Below, piece by piece: positions 9,091 through 17,645 of a DNA stretch of 48,421 nucleotides. Each line of letters opens with the position of its first letter. The first letter of the stretch is position 1. Location of the stretch: assembly GCA_964434385.1 (NCBI GenBank), contig CAYSUW010000010.1:1-48421 (forward strand), in the 5' to 3' direction. Source of the stretch: GCA-002700125 sp964434385 (lineage in GTDB: Bacteria > Chloroflexota > Dehalococcoidia > Lucifugimonadales > Lucifugimonadaceae). The notes beneath the pieces are model-generated. The model was not told where the DNA came from and made no database searches. It saw only the letters and a program-made list of their open reading frames with translations. A program made the position numbers and the translations under genes.

Positions 9091-10002
9091 CTGGGTTAAC
9101 CTTGGATCTAATCTGTCTCTTAGCCAATCTCCAAAGAAACTAAGTGATATAATCACTAACATTATTGAAATTCCAGGCACTACTGTAGACCACCAAGCAG
9201 TGTCAACGTAAGCTCTTCCTTCAGCTATCATTAATCCCCAAGCAGGAGTAGGCGATGGGATTCCAGCACCTAGAAAACTTAAAGATGCTTCAGATAATAT
9301 CAATGAGCCTACTCTTAGGCTAGCTATTACAACAACTGTATTAATTACACCTGGAAAGATATGGGTCATTATTATCCGAAAATGTGATGCTCCAGCTACT
9401 CTAGAATATAAAACATAATCCCTTTCTCTCAAAGTTAATACTTCAGCACGTACATTACGTACTGTCGCACTCCATGCCACCAGAGCCAGCAGAATTACAA
9501 CAAGTGCAAAGCTGGCACCAAAGATAATTACTGAAACCATTGCTATAAGTAAGAATGGCAAAGCATACCAAATATCTAGAAAACGTAGGATTATTTCATC
9601 TACATGGCCCCCAAAATATCCTGCAATTAATGCTAAGGCGGTTCCGATTGTTATTCCAGTAACAAGGGCTGTTCCTCCTGTTATCAATGATAATCTTGCT
9701 CCATGAATTGTCCTGCTAAGAACATCTCTTCCAATATGATCTCCGCCTAAAAGATATTTGGGAGCTTTTGGGTTTTCAGCGTACCATTCCTTGTCCCACA
9801 AATATCCTGGAGCATTTCTAGATCTTAAATTTTGTTTTATAGGGTCATGAGGTGCAATTAAATCTGCAAAGATTCCAGTGAAGAACAATAAGATTATAAG
9901 GAATACAGAAATTATTGGGTATCGCCTGAGCAGTCTCCAAGCTTCTGATAAATAGAATAAGGGTAGTTTTAACATTTTTATTGTCAACATTACATTTTTC
10001 AT
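9091..10002 (-). CDS. ABC transporter permease, DppC/OppC type (3' end in gap)
   Basis: 304 residues are visible. It is an inner-membrane permease of the peptide/nickel family, with an N-terminal membrane segment near 29-48, the DPIKQN-type periplasmic block, LGGDHIGRDVLSR near 86-98, and the cytoplasmic coupling loop (YVLYSRVAGASHFRIIMTHIFPG) that contacts the ATPase. It ends in GDWLRDRLDPRLTQ, the usual C-terminal region of the family, so only a few residues and the stop lie in the gap. Any reading frame that continues through the N run into the enolase gene is artificial. The start lies four bases after the stop of the other permease gene, so the two are coupled. No ATP-binding subunit is seen in the window. 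Confidence 0.9.
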
Positions 10003-10006
10003 TGGA

Positions 10007-10771
10007 TTACGAGTACCTTATCCTTGGGTCTATAAATGCATATGCAATATCAGTAAGAAAATTCACCACTGCGAAAATTATAGCGAAGAATAGAACGGTT
10101 GCAGTAAGTACTGGAAAGTCATTATTACCTATTGCATCAACCCCAATTCTTCCTAAGCCGGGCCAAGCGAAAATGGATTCNNNNNNNNNNNNNNNNNNNN
10201 NNNNNNNNNNNNNNNNNNNNNNNNNNNNNNNNNNNNNNNNNNNNNNNNNNNNNNNNNNNNNNNNNNNNNNNNNNNNNNNNAGCCATCCTAAATTAACTGC
10301 AAAAACAAGAATTAGAATAATGGCTAACCAGAATGTTGGCATGGAGACACCTAAAAGAGCCACACCTCTAGCTATGTAGTCCCACAATGAACCTCTTTTA
10401 ACTGCAGATAAAATTCCAAGAGGAATCCCTAGTGCTGTAGCAAATACCCAAGAGACAATTCCAAGAGATACTGTTGACCATAACAATTCACGGAATAAAT
10501 CTAAAACTGGACGCTCATCTAGAAGTGTTTTTCCTAAATCGCCTTTCAATGTTCTTCCGAGATACATTAGGTACTGAATATGAAAAGGTTTATCTAGTCC
10601 TAATTTCTTTCCTAAGGCTTCCCATTGCTCTTCAGTATTTCCGTATCCTCCAGGCTTAGCATAAAGAAGTCTTGGATCTCCAGACATTCGAGATAAGCCA
10701 AAGACTAGAAATGTAGCAGCGATAACAGAAATTATCGCATATATAAACCGTCTGAATATGAAATTACGCAT
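10007..10771 (-). CDS. ABC transporter permease, DppB/OppB type (internal assembly gap)
   Basis: Permease partner of the DppC-type gene. The N-terminal part has the family's first membrane segment (RRFIYAIISVIAATFLVFGLSRMSGDP), a GLDKPFHIQYLMYL block and membrane segments up to FAVNLGW. After 100 N it resumes with ESIFAWPGLGRIGVDAI and ends in FIDPRIRYS, both typical. The section that should hold the coupling loop and one or two membrane helices is missing. From the usual family layout about 85-90 residues belong there, but the placeholder gives only 33. It is the first gene of the minus-strand cluster and divergent from the binding-protein gene at 11131, with which it should form one importer. 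Confidence 0.88.
   Translation of the reverse strand: MRNFIFRRFIYAIISVIAATFLVFGLSRMSGDPRLLYAKPGGYGNTEEQWEALGKKLGLDKPFHIQYLMYLGRTLKGDLGKTLLDERPVLDLFRELLWSTVSLGIVSWVFATALGIPLGILSAVKRGSLWDYIARGVALLGVSMPTFWLAIILILVFAVNLGWXXXXXXXXXXXXXXXXXXXXXXXXXXXXXXXXXXESIFAWPGLGRIGVDAIGNNDFPVLTATVLFFAIIFAVVNFLTDIAYAFIDPRIRYS
10181..10280. other. Assembly gap, 100 N, inside the DppB-type gene
   Basis: A second run of exactly 100 N. Both flanks are clearly one gene, so the join is supported by protein content, but the length is a placeholder and too short for the missing permease segment. Preservation of the frame across 100 N is coincidental. Confidence 0.97.
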
Positions 10772-11130
10772 TATTCAATTTTATATCTAAAAGTAGGATT
10801 AAAATTTTTATATTAGAAAGAAATATATGTAATATTAATCTTTCCGTCAATAGTTTTTAAGCATAATACGAAAGTTGATTATATTCTTTTTTGATCCGTT
10901 TTTAATTGATTATTTTTATACCAACTTTTTACGACTTTAGTCTTGACATCTTGTTCAAGTATATTTAACCTATCCTTCAAATATAAGAGCGAAGTTCTTT
11001 GGAATTTTCTTTTTTGTATTGAAAGTAATAAAAATTTTTAAATCTTTTGTAACTTAATCTTTATTTAGTTATAAGAGAATTGAGAGTACTTTAAAGTTAA
11101 AAAATTATATAAATGGGTATAGGAGAGATC
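10772..11130. promoter_or_regulatory. Divergent regulatory region between permease and binding-protein genes
   Basis: About 360 bases, the longest non-coding stretch in the window, very AT-rich, between the start of the minus-strand permease cluster and the plus-strand solute-binding protein. Promoters for both directions should lie here. The one reasonable candidate I see is at 10943-10971 (listed separately). I see no tRNA, no long inverted repeat and no convincing small gene. A strong AGGAGAG ribosome site lies at 11121-11127. Confidence 0.6.
10943..10971 (+). promoter_or_regulatory. Candidate sigma70-type promoter for the solute-binding protein
   Basis: A perfect TTGACA at 10943-10948 is followed after 17 bases by TAACCT at 10966-10971, which matches the -10 consensus at only three positions. 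If used, it would give an untranslated leader of about 150 bases. Confidence 0.3.
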
Positions 11131-13026
11131 ATGAATAAAAAAATGATTGTACTTTTAGGCTTAACGCCAGCCCTTCTTTTTTCAATGGCATGTGCCGGAG
11201 AAACTATCGTTGAAACTGTTGAAGTTGAAAAGATAGTTGTTCAAGAAAAAGAAGTGGTTAAAGAAGTACCAGTAGAAGTTGTTGTGGAAAAAGAAGTGGT
11301 TAAAGAGGTGATTGTGGAAGTTGAAGCTGACAAGAAACCAATAATTGCTGCTAAAGAAGTAGCTTCAGGCGATATTTCTGTTCCGCAAAGTAAACAGTCA
11401 GGTGGAGTAGTGCACTTTGGATTACAAGGTGTAGGACCTGCCCCAGGACTTAACAGAGCTCAGTCTCCAGAAAGTCTAATGTGGATGAGTGTTTCAGAAT
11501 TATTATTTAGACCTGGTAAGCCAGGCAGTGGTAATGAGAAAGATCTTGTGCAGCCTTGGTTGGCTAAGTCATGGGAAATGTCTGATGACTTTATGACTGC
11601 TACAGTGACAATACAAGACGGTGTTCAATTCCATGGTGGAAACGGTGAATTGAGTGCTTGTGATATAGCTTGGAGTCTTAACGATGCTAACGGAAAGACA
11701 ACTCCAACTAGTATTCATGGTCAAGCAGGAGACTTTGCTGCGTTTTTGGACGCTGCAGAATGTGCTGATGATAGTACACTTATAATGAATTTCTCAGCTG
11801 TTGAATCTCGTTGGCAGACAATGTTATTCAATGGTGGTGGAGATGGACATAATGTTTTCTCTAAGAAACTTTATGATGAAAAAGGTGAAGACTGGATGCG
11901 TGAGAACGTGATAAGTACTGGGCCTTTTTCTGTTGGAAAATGGTTAGTGAATGACCGAGCTGAATTGGTTGCAGTGAAAGATCACTGGGCTAACCCTCCA
12001 AAGATTGAAAAATTAGTAATGATTGCAGTACCTGAAGGGTCTACTAGAAAGGCAATGATGTCTACAGGTGAAATAGATATTGCAGACTTAGATCTTAGAG
12101 AGACAATTCCGCTACTTAAAGCTGGATTTGGACAAAGTTCAGGTCAGAGACAATCAGGTGTTACTCTTCACTTAGCTGGGAACTATTGGGAAACTGAACA
12201 TGCTCAGACAGGTGAAGTATTAAAGCACCCTACTATGATTCATGATATTCCATGGATTGGTAACCCATTCAAGCCTAATGATGGTAACAACCCAGACGGC
12301 ATGAATGATCAAGATCAAGCAAGAATGGTTAGAAATGCCATCGCTCGTTCTTATGACAGAGACTTACTTAATGAAGTAATAATGGGTGGTTTTGGTAACG
12401 CTTATTATGTAAATGGTTTCTTTGCTGATGATCCTAACTGGGATGAAAAGTATGCTTACGAGTATGACCCAGAATTAGCTGAAGCTATGCTAGACTCAGC
12501 AGGTTATCCAAGAGGTAAAGACGGATACAGATTCGAAATGCCACTATATGGATTTACTAACACAGCACTATATGAAGAAACTGCTGATGCATTATCAGGT
12601 TTCTTTGAAGATGTTGGAATTAAGACTGCTGTAGTGAAAGCAGCTTATGCTATCGCTAGGCCATCTATGGTTGGACGAACCAATACTACTCCTACTATTC
12701 AGTGGTGTAGGTCAGGTTTGAAAGTGCCTTATGACTGGCCAAGAATGGAAGAAGAAACTACTTTGACTAGAGGTGGATTCGGATGTCACATGGAGAACCC
12801 TATGGTTCTTAAGACATTCAAGAATGTTTCTACTGAAGCAGATCCAGCTAAAAGATTAGCGTCTAACTTGGACTTATTAGACTACATGTACACCGAAGCA
12901 TTAGCTCCTGGTGTTGTAACTAAAAAATTCATCCAAGTTTTCAACCCTAATTACATTAAGGCTTGGCCTCAATACGTTTCTGTACAGGCAGCGTATTCAG
13001 GATGGGAATTAATTGAGTTAAAATAA
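11131..13026 (+). CDS. Family 5 extracellular solute-binding lipoprotein (ABC peptide/oligosaccharide-type importer)
   Basis: A 631-residue binding protein. I place the start at ATG 11131, because AGGAGAG (11121-11127) lies just before it and the lipoprotein signal begins there; an in-frame ATG at 11113 has no such support. Residues 1-21 form a lipoprotein signal peptide with lipobox FSMAC (Cys21). Residues about 24-66 are a Val/Glu/Lys linker with an internal repeat, of a type common in Chloroflexota binding proteins. The rest is SBP_bac_5-like: VQPWLAKSWEMSDD, TVTIQDGVQFHGG, SNLxL-type C-terminal blocks and ARMVRNAIARSYDRDLL. It should be anchored outside the membrane and deliver ligand to the divergent permeases. 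Members bind peptides, but also sugars and opines, so the ligand is open. Confidence 0.9.
   Translation: MNKKMIVLLGLTPALLFSMACAGETIVETVEVEKIVVQEKEVVKEVPVEVVVEKEVVKEVIVEVEADKKPIIAAKEVASGDISVPQSKQSGGVVHFGLQGVGPAPGLNRAQSPESLMWMSVSELLFRPGKPGSGNEKDLVQPWLAKSWEMSDDFMTATVTIQDGVQFHGGNGELSACDIAWSLNDANGKTTPTSIHGQAGDFAAFLDAAECADDSTLIMNFSAVESRWQTMLFNGGGDGHNVFSKKLYDEKGEDWMRENVISTGPFSVGKWLVNDRAELVAVKDHWANPPKIEKLVMIAVPEGSTRKAMMSTGEIDIADLDLRETIPLLKAGFGQSSGQRQSGVTLHLAGNYWETEHAQTGEVLKHPTMIHDIPWIGNPFKPNDGNNPDGMNDQDQARMVRNAIARSYDRDLLNEVIMGGFGNAYYVNGFFADDPNWDEKYAYEYDPELAEAMLDSAGYPRGKDGYRFEMPLYGFTNTALYEETADALSGFFEDVGIKTAVVKAAYAIARPSMVGRTNTTPTIQWCRSGLKVPYDWPRMEEETTLTRGGFGCHMENPMVLKTFKNVSTEADPAKRLASNLDLLDYMYTEALAPGVVTKKFIQVFNPNYIKAWPQYVSVQAAYSGWELIELK
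11245..11306 (+). repeat. 42-base-period tandem repeat encoding the lipoprotein linker
   Basis: Twenty identical bases occur at 11245-11264 and 11287-11306, exactly 42 bases apart, encoding EKEVVKE twice within a 14-residue period. The surrounding protein is an alternating Val/Glu/Lys stretch. It looks like a recent internal duplication that lengthens the spacer between the lipid anchor and the binding domain. Confidence 0.8.
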
Positions 13027-13050
13027 TAACTTAATTAGCGAAAAATAATT

Positions 13051-13087
13051 AATGGGGGGAATAGTTTTAACTGTTTCCCCCATTTTT
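13051..13087 (+). terminator. Rho-independent terminator after the solute-binding protein
   Basis: An inverted repeat pairs 13051-13061 (AATGGGGGGAA) with 13074-13084 (TTTCCCCCATT). The inner bases 63-65 and 70-72 can extend the stem to a tetraloop, and a T run follows to 13087. It starts 24 bases after the stop codon and is by far the most GC-rich hairpin in the region. Confidence 0.9.
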
Positions 13088-13123
13088 ATACTTAATTAAA
13101 AAATAAATTAAAAGGTAAAGTTC

Positions 13124-14659
13124 ATGGATTCTCAAAGACTCTCCCCTAAACAGCCAAATATAGTTTTTATTTTCAGTGATCAGCAAAGATACGATACCAT
13201 GAAGTGTTATGGTAATAATTGGATAAAAACTCCTCATTTGAATTCATTAGCAGATGAATCTTTTGTTTTTGAAAATGCTTATGTTACTCAACCTGTCTGT
13301 GCTCCAGCTAGAGCTTCTATAATGACTGGGTTATATCCTCCAAAAGCTGGTCCAGTTGTAAATAGAATTCCATTACCAAAAGATAAAAAAACTATTGCAG
13401 AAATGATTACACAAGACTACAAATGTGCTTACTTTGGTAAATGGCATTTGGGAGAGGATACTCTACCTCAGCATGGTTTTACAGAATGGAGAAGTGTAGA
13501 AGATAATAAAATCGAGGATAATTTACCATTCAGTAGTTATCATAATTATCTGTTAAGTAGAGGCTATAAACCTGATCAAAACAGTCAATTTTTTGGGTTA
13601 AAAGATAAAACTTCAAATGATTATGCATCTAGAGATATTTTTTCTGTAGAATTCAGAGCTAGTCTACCTGTAGAAGATCAAATGGCTTCATTTTTAGGTA
13701 GAGAAGCTTCTGAATTTATTGATAATAATAAAGATGAACCTTTTATTCTTTATGTAAGTACTTTCGAACCTCACTCGCCATATTCTGGACCATTAAATGG
13801 TCTTTATGATCCCGAAAAATTACCTGTAGGGCCTAGTTTTTTAAAGAAACCTGAAGGTGTATCAGAATTTAATAGAGTAAGATCTGAATATTTTATGCAA
13901 TACCTAGAAGGAGGTGATATATCCTCAGATTCTTACATGCAAAAATATTTAGCTGTGTGTGACGAGGACTTCTCCACAGAAAAAGGATGGAAGGAAGCAA
14001 GGGCGAATTATTTTGCCAATATTACCTTAGTAGATAATATGGTTGGAGATATTATCAGTTCTATAGAAAATAATAATATTTCTGAAAATACAATTGTGGT
14101 TTTTACAAGTGAACATGGGGAAATGATGGGAGACCATGGGTTGTTGGAAAAACGAGCTTTATATGAAGAAGCTTCAAGAGTTCCTCTTCTTTTTAAGGTT
14201 CCTTGGTTAAATAATCAGCAGAAAATGATTGATGGAAGTATTAGTCATATAGATTTGGTTCCTACTTTGATGGATTTGATTGGAGAGGATCTTCCTGATC
14301 ACCTTCAAGGAAAATCTCGTAAAGGTGTTTTTGAAGGAACACAAAACTTAGATGATAATAAGGTCGTTGTCCAATGGAATGGGACTGGAGATATTCCAGA
14401 TAGAAATCTAGGAAGTGACAGTATAAATTCTTTAAATGCTAGCCCTTGGAGATCTATTATTTCTGAAAGATTAAAATTAAATCTCTGTGCTACAGATAAA
14501 CCTGAATTATTTGATTTAAACTTAGATAAATTTGAACAAGAAAATGTCTTTAATAAGGATGAATATAGAGATTCTGTTTCAAAGTTATTTGAATCAATTG
14601 TGCAATGGCAAAAAGATGCTGAGGATTCTGTGGATTTACCTAATTTGGGAAATAATTAG
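13124..14659 (+). CDS. Formylglycine-dependent sulfatase (sulfatase 1)
   Basis: A 511-residue alkaline-phosphatase-superfamily sulfatase. The active-site motif C-A-P-A-R begins at C59, which would be converted to formylglycine. The first metal site is SDQQRYDTM near 18-26, so the usual Asp-Asp pair is Asp19-Gln20. A second metal site near 329-335 reads TSEHGE where TSDHGE is more common. No signal peptide is visible, so export is not supported. The protein looks complete. It most resembles choline-sulfatase/iduronate-sulfatase-type members, but the substrate is not readable. It follows the terminator at 13051-13087, so it is probably separately transcribed. Its last four bases overlap the 3' end of the convergent amidohydrolase. 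Confidence 0.9.
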   Translation: MDSQRLSPKQPNIVFIFSDQQRYDTMKCYGNNWIKTPHLNSLADESFVFENAYVTQPVCAPARASIMTGLYPPKAGPVVNRIPLPKDKKTIAEMITQDYKCAYFGKWHLGEDTLPQHGFTEWRSVEDNKIEDNLPFSSYHNYLLSRGYKPDQNSQFFGLKDKTSNDYASRDIFSVEFRASLPVEDQMASFLGREASEFIDNNKDEPFILYVSTFEPHSPYSGPLNGLYDPEKLPVGPSFLKKPEGVSEFNRVRSEYFMQYLEGGDISSDSYMQKYLAVCDEDFSTEKGWKEARANYFANITLVDNMVGDIISSIENNNISENTIVVFTSEHGEMMGDHGLLEKRALYEEASRVPLLFKVPWLNNQQKMIDGSISHIDLVPTLMDLIGEDLPDHLQGKSRKGVFEGTQNLDDNKVVVQWNGTGDIPDRNLGSDSINSLNASPWRSIISERLKLNLCATDKPELFDLNLDKFEQENVFNKDEYRDSVSKLFESIVQWQKDAEDSVDLPNLGNN

Positions 14660-15528
14660 AGATTAAATACTTTTTTAGGAGAATTCCAAAAGATATTAAT
14701 TAAATCATTTTCAGAAAGAATTTTATTTTCTGTAATAGATTTTAAAGAATTAGAATATCCTTCTCTACCTGATACTGGTGGAAAGTCACTTCCCCACATT
14801 AATCTTTTAGAGCCAAAATTTTCCACTAACAGTTTAACAATATTATTAGAGTCTTTAAGGTCAAAAGAATCATTTAGTTCTTTTTTCTTGGATTCTATTT
14901 CTCCTAAGCCATGAATCTTTACAAAAATGTTTTTATGTTTAGAGTATTTTAGGATTTTTTTGAAGTTTTCAAGATGATTTTTTATCTTTCCAGCATTTGT
15001 AAATGGGTTTCCAGTTAGGGGTTCTTTTTTATGTTTCAATTCTTTAGATTTTCCTCTTCCCATTAAAGTAGTTCCTAAACCTGCATAATGTTCAAGGATT
15101 AATTTTGTGTTAGGACTAGTGTAAATGATTTCTTGAAAATTTTCTGATATCAATCCTGATAAATCAGATTGTACGCTTACTGGTAGACCTAGTTCTCCGG
15201 CAGTATTCCATATTTTTTTAGAGTTGATTTTTGAGAACTTAGTGTTAGGTGAGAGTCTGATTCCACAAGCACCTGATGATTTTAATTTTTCAAGAGTTTC
15301 TAGAGGATTTTCATCATTGGGATCTAATTGGGCAACTATGTGTAAACGATTTAAGTATTTAGAAGATGCTTCAAATAAGTATTCATGATTAAAATATCCT
15401 CCGTGCTGAATAATAATCGCTTTAGAAACATTATTATAATCCATCTGGAATATAAGAGACTCTATGGGTTCATACCAATTTTTTCCTGAGTGGCAGTGGG
15501 TATCTATTTTTTTCTGGTTTTCTTTCAT
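14656..15528 (-). CDS. Amidohydrolase 2-family TIM-barrel hydrolase
   Basis: A 290-residue protein of the amidohydrolase-related (Amidohydro_2) type. The N-terminal metal motif is KIDTHCHSG (residues about 7-15), then IIIQHGGY, an ACGIRLSPN strand, a histidine in ILEHYAGLG and the late aspartate in MWGSDFPPVSG. These enzymes hydrolyse or decarboxylate cyclic and carboxylated compounds such as lactones. A lysine-rich insertion (about 165-195) separates the barrel strands. The start lies only 25 bases from the divergent C45-type gene. The 3' end overlaps sulfatase 1 by four bases on the opposite strand. Confidence 0.75.
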   Translation of the reverse strand: MKENQKKIDTHCHSGKNWYEPIESLIFQMDYNNVSKAIIIQHGGYFNHEYLFEASSKYLNRLHIVAQLDPNDENPLETLEKLKSSGACGIRLSPNTKFSKINSKKIWNTAGELGLPVSVQSDLSGLISENFQEIIYTSPNTKLILEHYAGLGTTLMGRGKSKELKHKKEPLTGNPFTNAGKIKNHLENFKKILKYSKHKNIFVKIHGLGEIESKKKELNDSFDLKDSNNIVKLLVENFGSKRLMWGSDFPPVSGREGYSNSLKSITENKILSENDLINIFWNSPKKVFNL

Positions 15529-15553
15529 CTATCCGTGAGATAATTATTTTATT

Positions 15554-16651
15554 ATGAAAGAGGATAACAAAAAATCTTTTCCAGTAGAAGAAGTTTCCGG
15601 TACTCCTATTCAAATGGGTGAATCAATAGGAGAATCACAGAGAGAAATTTTAAATTTTTTTTATTCTATTACTTTAGATAGAATTAATGAGGGAAGAGGT
15701 GGCGACCAGTCGTTTAAAGATATAGGTATAATTTCTATTGATTTTGCTAAAAAAATAGCAAAAGAAAGTATTGTGTATGTTGAAGAATATTCTCCTGATA
15801 TTCTTGAAGAAATAAAAGGTATCTCTAATTCTTCTGGGCTAAAGATTTGGGAAGTAATGTTGTTAAATATCAGAAATCAATTGGGAATAGCCTTTGATTC
15901 AGGGTGTACTTCAGTAGGAGTCAGTAGAGAAAAATCTCAGTCAGGAAATAATATTATTGGTCAGAATTGGGACAATGATCCAGAATTAGATAAATTTTCA
16001 TTAGTTCTTATTAGACGACCTAAAGATAAACCTGATTTTATTTCATTTACTCAGCCTGGATTAATGGCTTATATAGGGTTTAATGATGAAGGGTTAGGGA
16101 TTTGTATGAATGCATTGATGGCACCAGGAAAAGGTTCTGGAGTTCCTTGGTATTTTATAGTCAGGAAAATTTTTGAACAGAACAGTTATAAAAATGTAAT
16201 CAAGCAAGTTGTATCTGCAAAGAGGGCAATACCTGCTAATGCATTTATCACTACTACTTCCGAATTATTTGATTTAGAGATTACTGATAGTCAGATGGAG
16301 ACACTTTTTCCTGATTCCAATGGTGTTTTGATACATACTAACCATTGTGTTCATCCGAAATTTTCTAAAATTGCTGCTGATTATCCTGATCTTATAGAAT
16401 CTAAAGCTAGATTTCCAAGAGCCCAGACTTTTTTTGATAGAAAATCAGAAAGGATTACCTCTGATGATTTTAAAAATATCTTAATGGATCATGAAGAGTT
16501 CCCAAGGTCAATCTGTAGACATGAAAATGAACATCCTGAAACTGGATTTTGGACTACTACTATTTCTGTGATTATTGATCCTTCTGAAAATAAGATGGAT
16601 TTAACAAGAGGAAACCCTTGTTCGAACGAATACGTAACTTATAAGTTATAG
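15554..16651 (+). CDS. C45-type autoproteolytic acyltransferase/hydrolase (Ntn fold, AAT-like)
   Basis: A 365-residue protein resembling the acyl-CoA:6-aminopenicillanate acyltransferase/peptidase C45 family. The predicted self-cleavage site is Gly117-Cys118 in FDSGCTSVG, after which Cys118 would be the N-terminal nucleophile. The next blocks, NIIGQNWDNDP, FTQPGLMAYIGFNDEGLGICMNAL and VPWYFIVRKIFE, are family hallmarks. An N-terminal pro-region of about 117 residues fits the usual layout. It probably hydrolyses or transfers acyl groups on amides; the substrate is unknown. There is no clear ribosome site, and the gap to the divergent gene is 25 bases, so the transcript may have almost no leader. 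No signal peptide is visible. Confidence 0.85.
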   Translation: MKEDNKKSFPVEEVSGTPIQMGESIGESQREILNFFYSITLDRINEGRGGDQSFKDIGIISIDFAKKIAKESIVYVEEYSPDILEEIKGISNSSGLKIWEVMLLNIRNQLGIAFDSGCTSVGVSREKSQSGNNIIGQNWDNDPELDKFSLVLIRRPKDKPDFISFTQPGLMAYIGFNDEGLGICMNALMAPGKGSGVPWYFIVRKIFEQNSYKNVIKQVVSAKRAIPANAFITTTSELFDLEITDSQMETLFPDSNGVLIHTNHCVHPKFSKIAADYPDLIESKARFPRAQTFFDRKSERITSDDFKNILMDHEEFPRSICRHENEHPETGFWTTTISVIIDPSENKMDLTRGNPCSNEYVTYKL

Positions 16652-16665
16652 GGTTTAAAAATTTC

Positions 16666-17643
16666 TTAATTAATTATTGAGAGAGGAATATCACCGTCTA
16701 AAAATCTTTTTACATTGTTTACCATAAATTTATCTGTTCTATCCCCAGCTTCTGAAGATAGGGCAGCTAAATGTGGAGTAATAAATACATTTTTTAAAGA
16801 TAGTAATGGGTGGTTCTCATGAATATTTGGTTCATCTTCTAATACATCTAAACCAGCTCCCATTATTTTTCTATTTTTTAGAATTTTATAAAGAGCTTTT
16901 TCGTCTACTACAGGTCCTCTAGATGCATTGATTAATATTGAGGATTTCTTCATCATATTCAACTCTTTTTCTCCTGCTAATTTTATTGTCATAGCAGTTA
17001 AAGGTACATGAAGTGTAATAATATCTGAATTTAAGAAAATATCTTCTTTAGATTTTTCTTGAATATTAAATTTTTCTTTAATTTCTTCTGGGATTTTCAA
17101 AATATCGTTATATGAAAGTTCGCATTCCCATCCCTGTAGTCTTTGAGCAACTTTTTGGCCAATTTCCCCAAAACCAATTATTCCAATTTTCTTTCCAAAC
17201 AATTCAGAGTTTTGTAGTTTTCCTCTTACATTCGATTGCCAGTTTCCACTAAAAGTCTCTGTAATCTGGGCATGAAAATTTCTGGATACTGAAATCATTA
17301 AACCTATCGTATGTTCAGCTACAGTGACTGCATTTTGACCAAAATTATTAGCAATTTGTATTCCATGTTTTGTTAAGTATTGTATGTCTATATTATCTGT
17401 TCCAGCACTAAATACTTGGATTAGTTTTAAATTTTTACATTTTTCAGCTAACTCGTTTGGAAAAGTAGAAGGCATAGCAATTATTACTGATAAATCTTTT
17501 AGTAATTCTATTTGAGAAGGGAGAGGTAAATTTGAATTTATAAATTTGGTGGTATATTGGGATCCGAAAAGAATTTTTAATATATTGAATTTTTCTTTAA
17601 TTCCTTCTGTTTCTGGTCCATATATCCCTAATGCTTTTTTCAC
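16666..17643 (-). CDS. D-isomer specific 2-hydroxyacid dehydrogenase (phosphoglycerate-dehydrogenase-like)
   Basis: A 325-residue NAD-dependent dehydrogenase. Its nucleotide-binding motif is GIIGFGEIGQKVAQRLQGW. The catalytic Arg is in NASRGPVVDE, the Glu in DVLEDEPN and the His in ITPHLAAL. It lacks an ACT domain, so it is not the serine-pathway enzyme, which is at 32743-33930. Translation starts at GTG, two bases after the stop of the YbjQ-family gene, with a weak ribosome site, so it is probably coupled to that gene. The substrate is unknown; glyoxylate or hydroxypyruvate-type acids are usual for such short forms. Confidence 0.87.
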   Translation of the reverse strand: MKKALGIYGPETEGIKEKFNILKILFGSQYTTKFINSNLPLPSQIELLKDLSVIIAMPSTFPNELAEKCKNLKLIQVFSAGTDNIDIQYLTKHGIQIANNFGQNAVTVAEHTIGLMISVSRNFHAQITETFSGNWQSNVRGKLQNSELFGKKIGIIGFGEIGQKVAQRLQGWECELSYNDILKIPEEIKEKFNIQEKSKEDIFLNSDIITLHVPLTAMTIKLAGEKELNMMKKSSILINASRGPVVDEKALYKILKNRKIMGAGLDVLEDEPNIHENHPLLSLKNVFITPHLAALSSEAGDRTDKFMVNNVKRFLDGDIPLSIIN

Positions 17644-17645
17644 AG

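Noticed and set aside
8915..9211. Plus-strand open frame crossing the 100-N gap
   Set aside because: It exists only because unknown bases give no stops; both flanks are clear minus-strand genes.
9981..10379. Plus-strand open frame crossing the second gap
   Set aside because: Same artefact; the permease on the minus strand explains both flanks.
10480..10660. Plus-strand short frame opposite the permease
   Set aside because: No ribosome site or motif, and it is antisense to conserved permease sequence.
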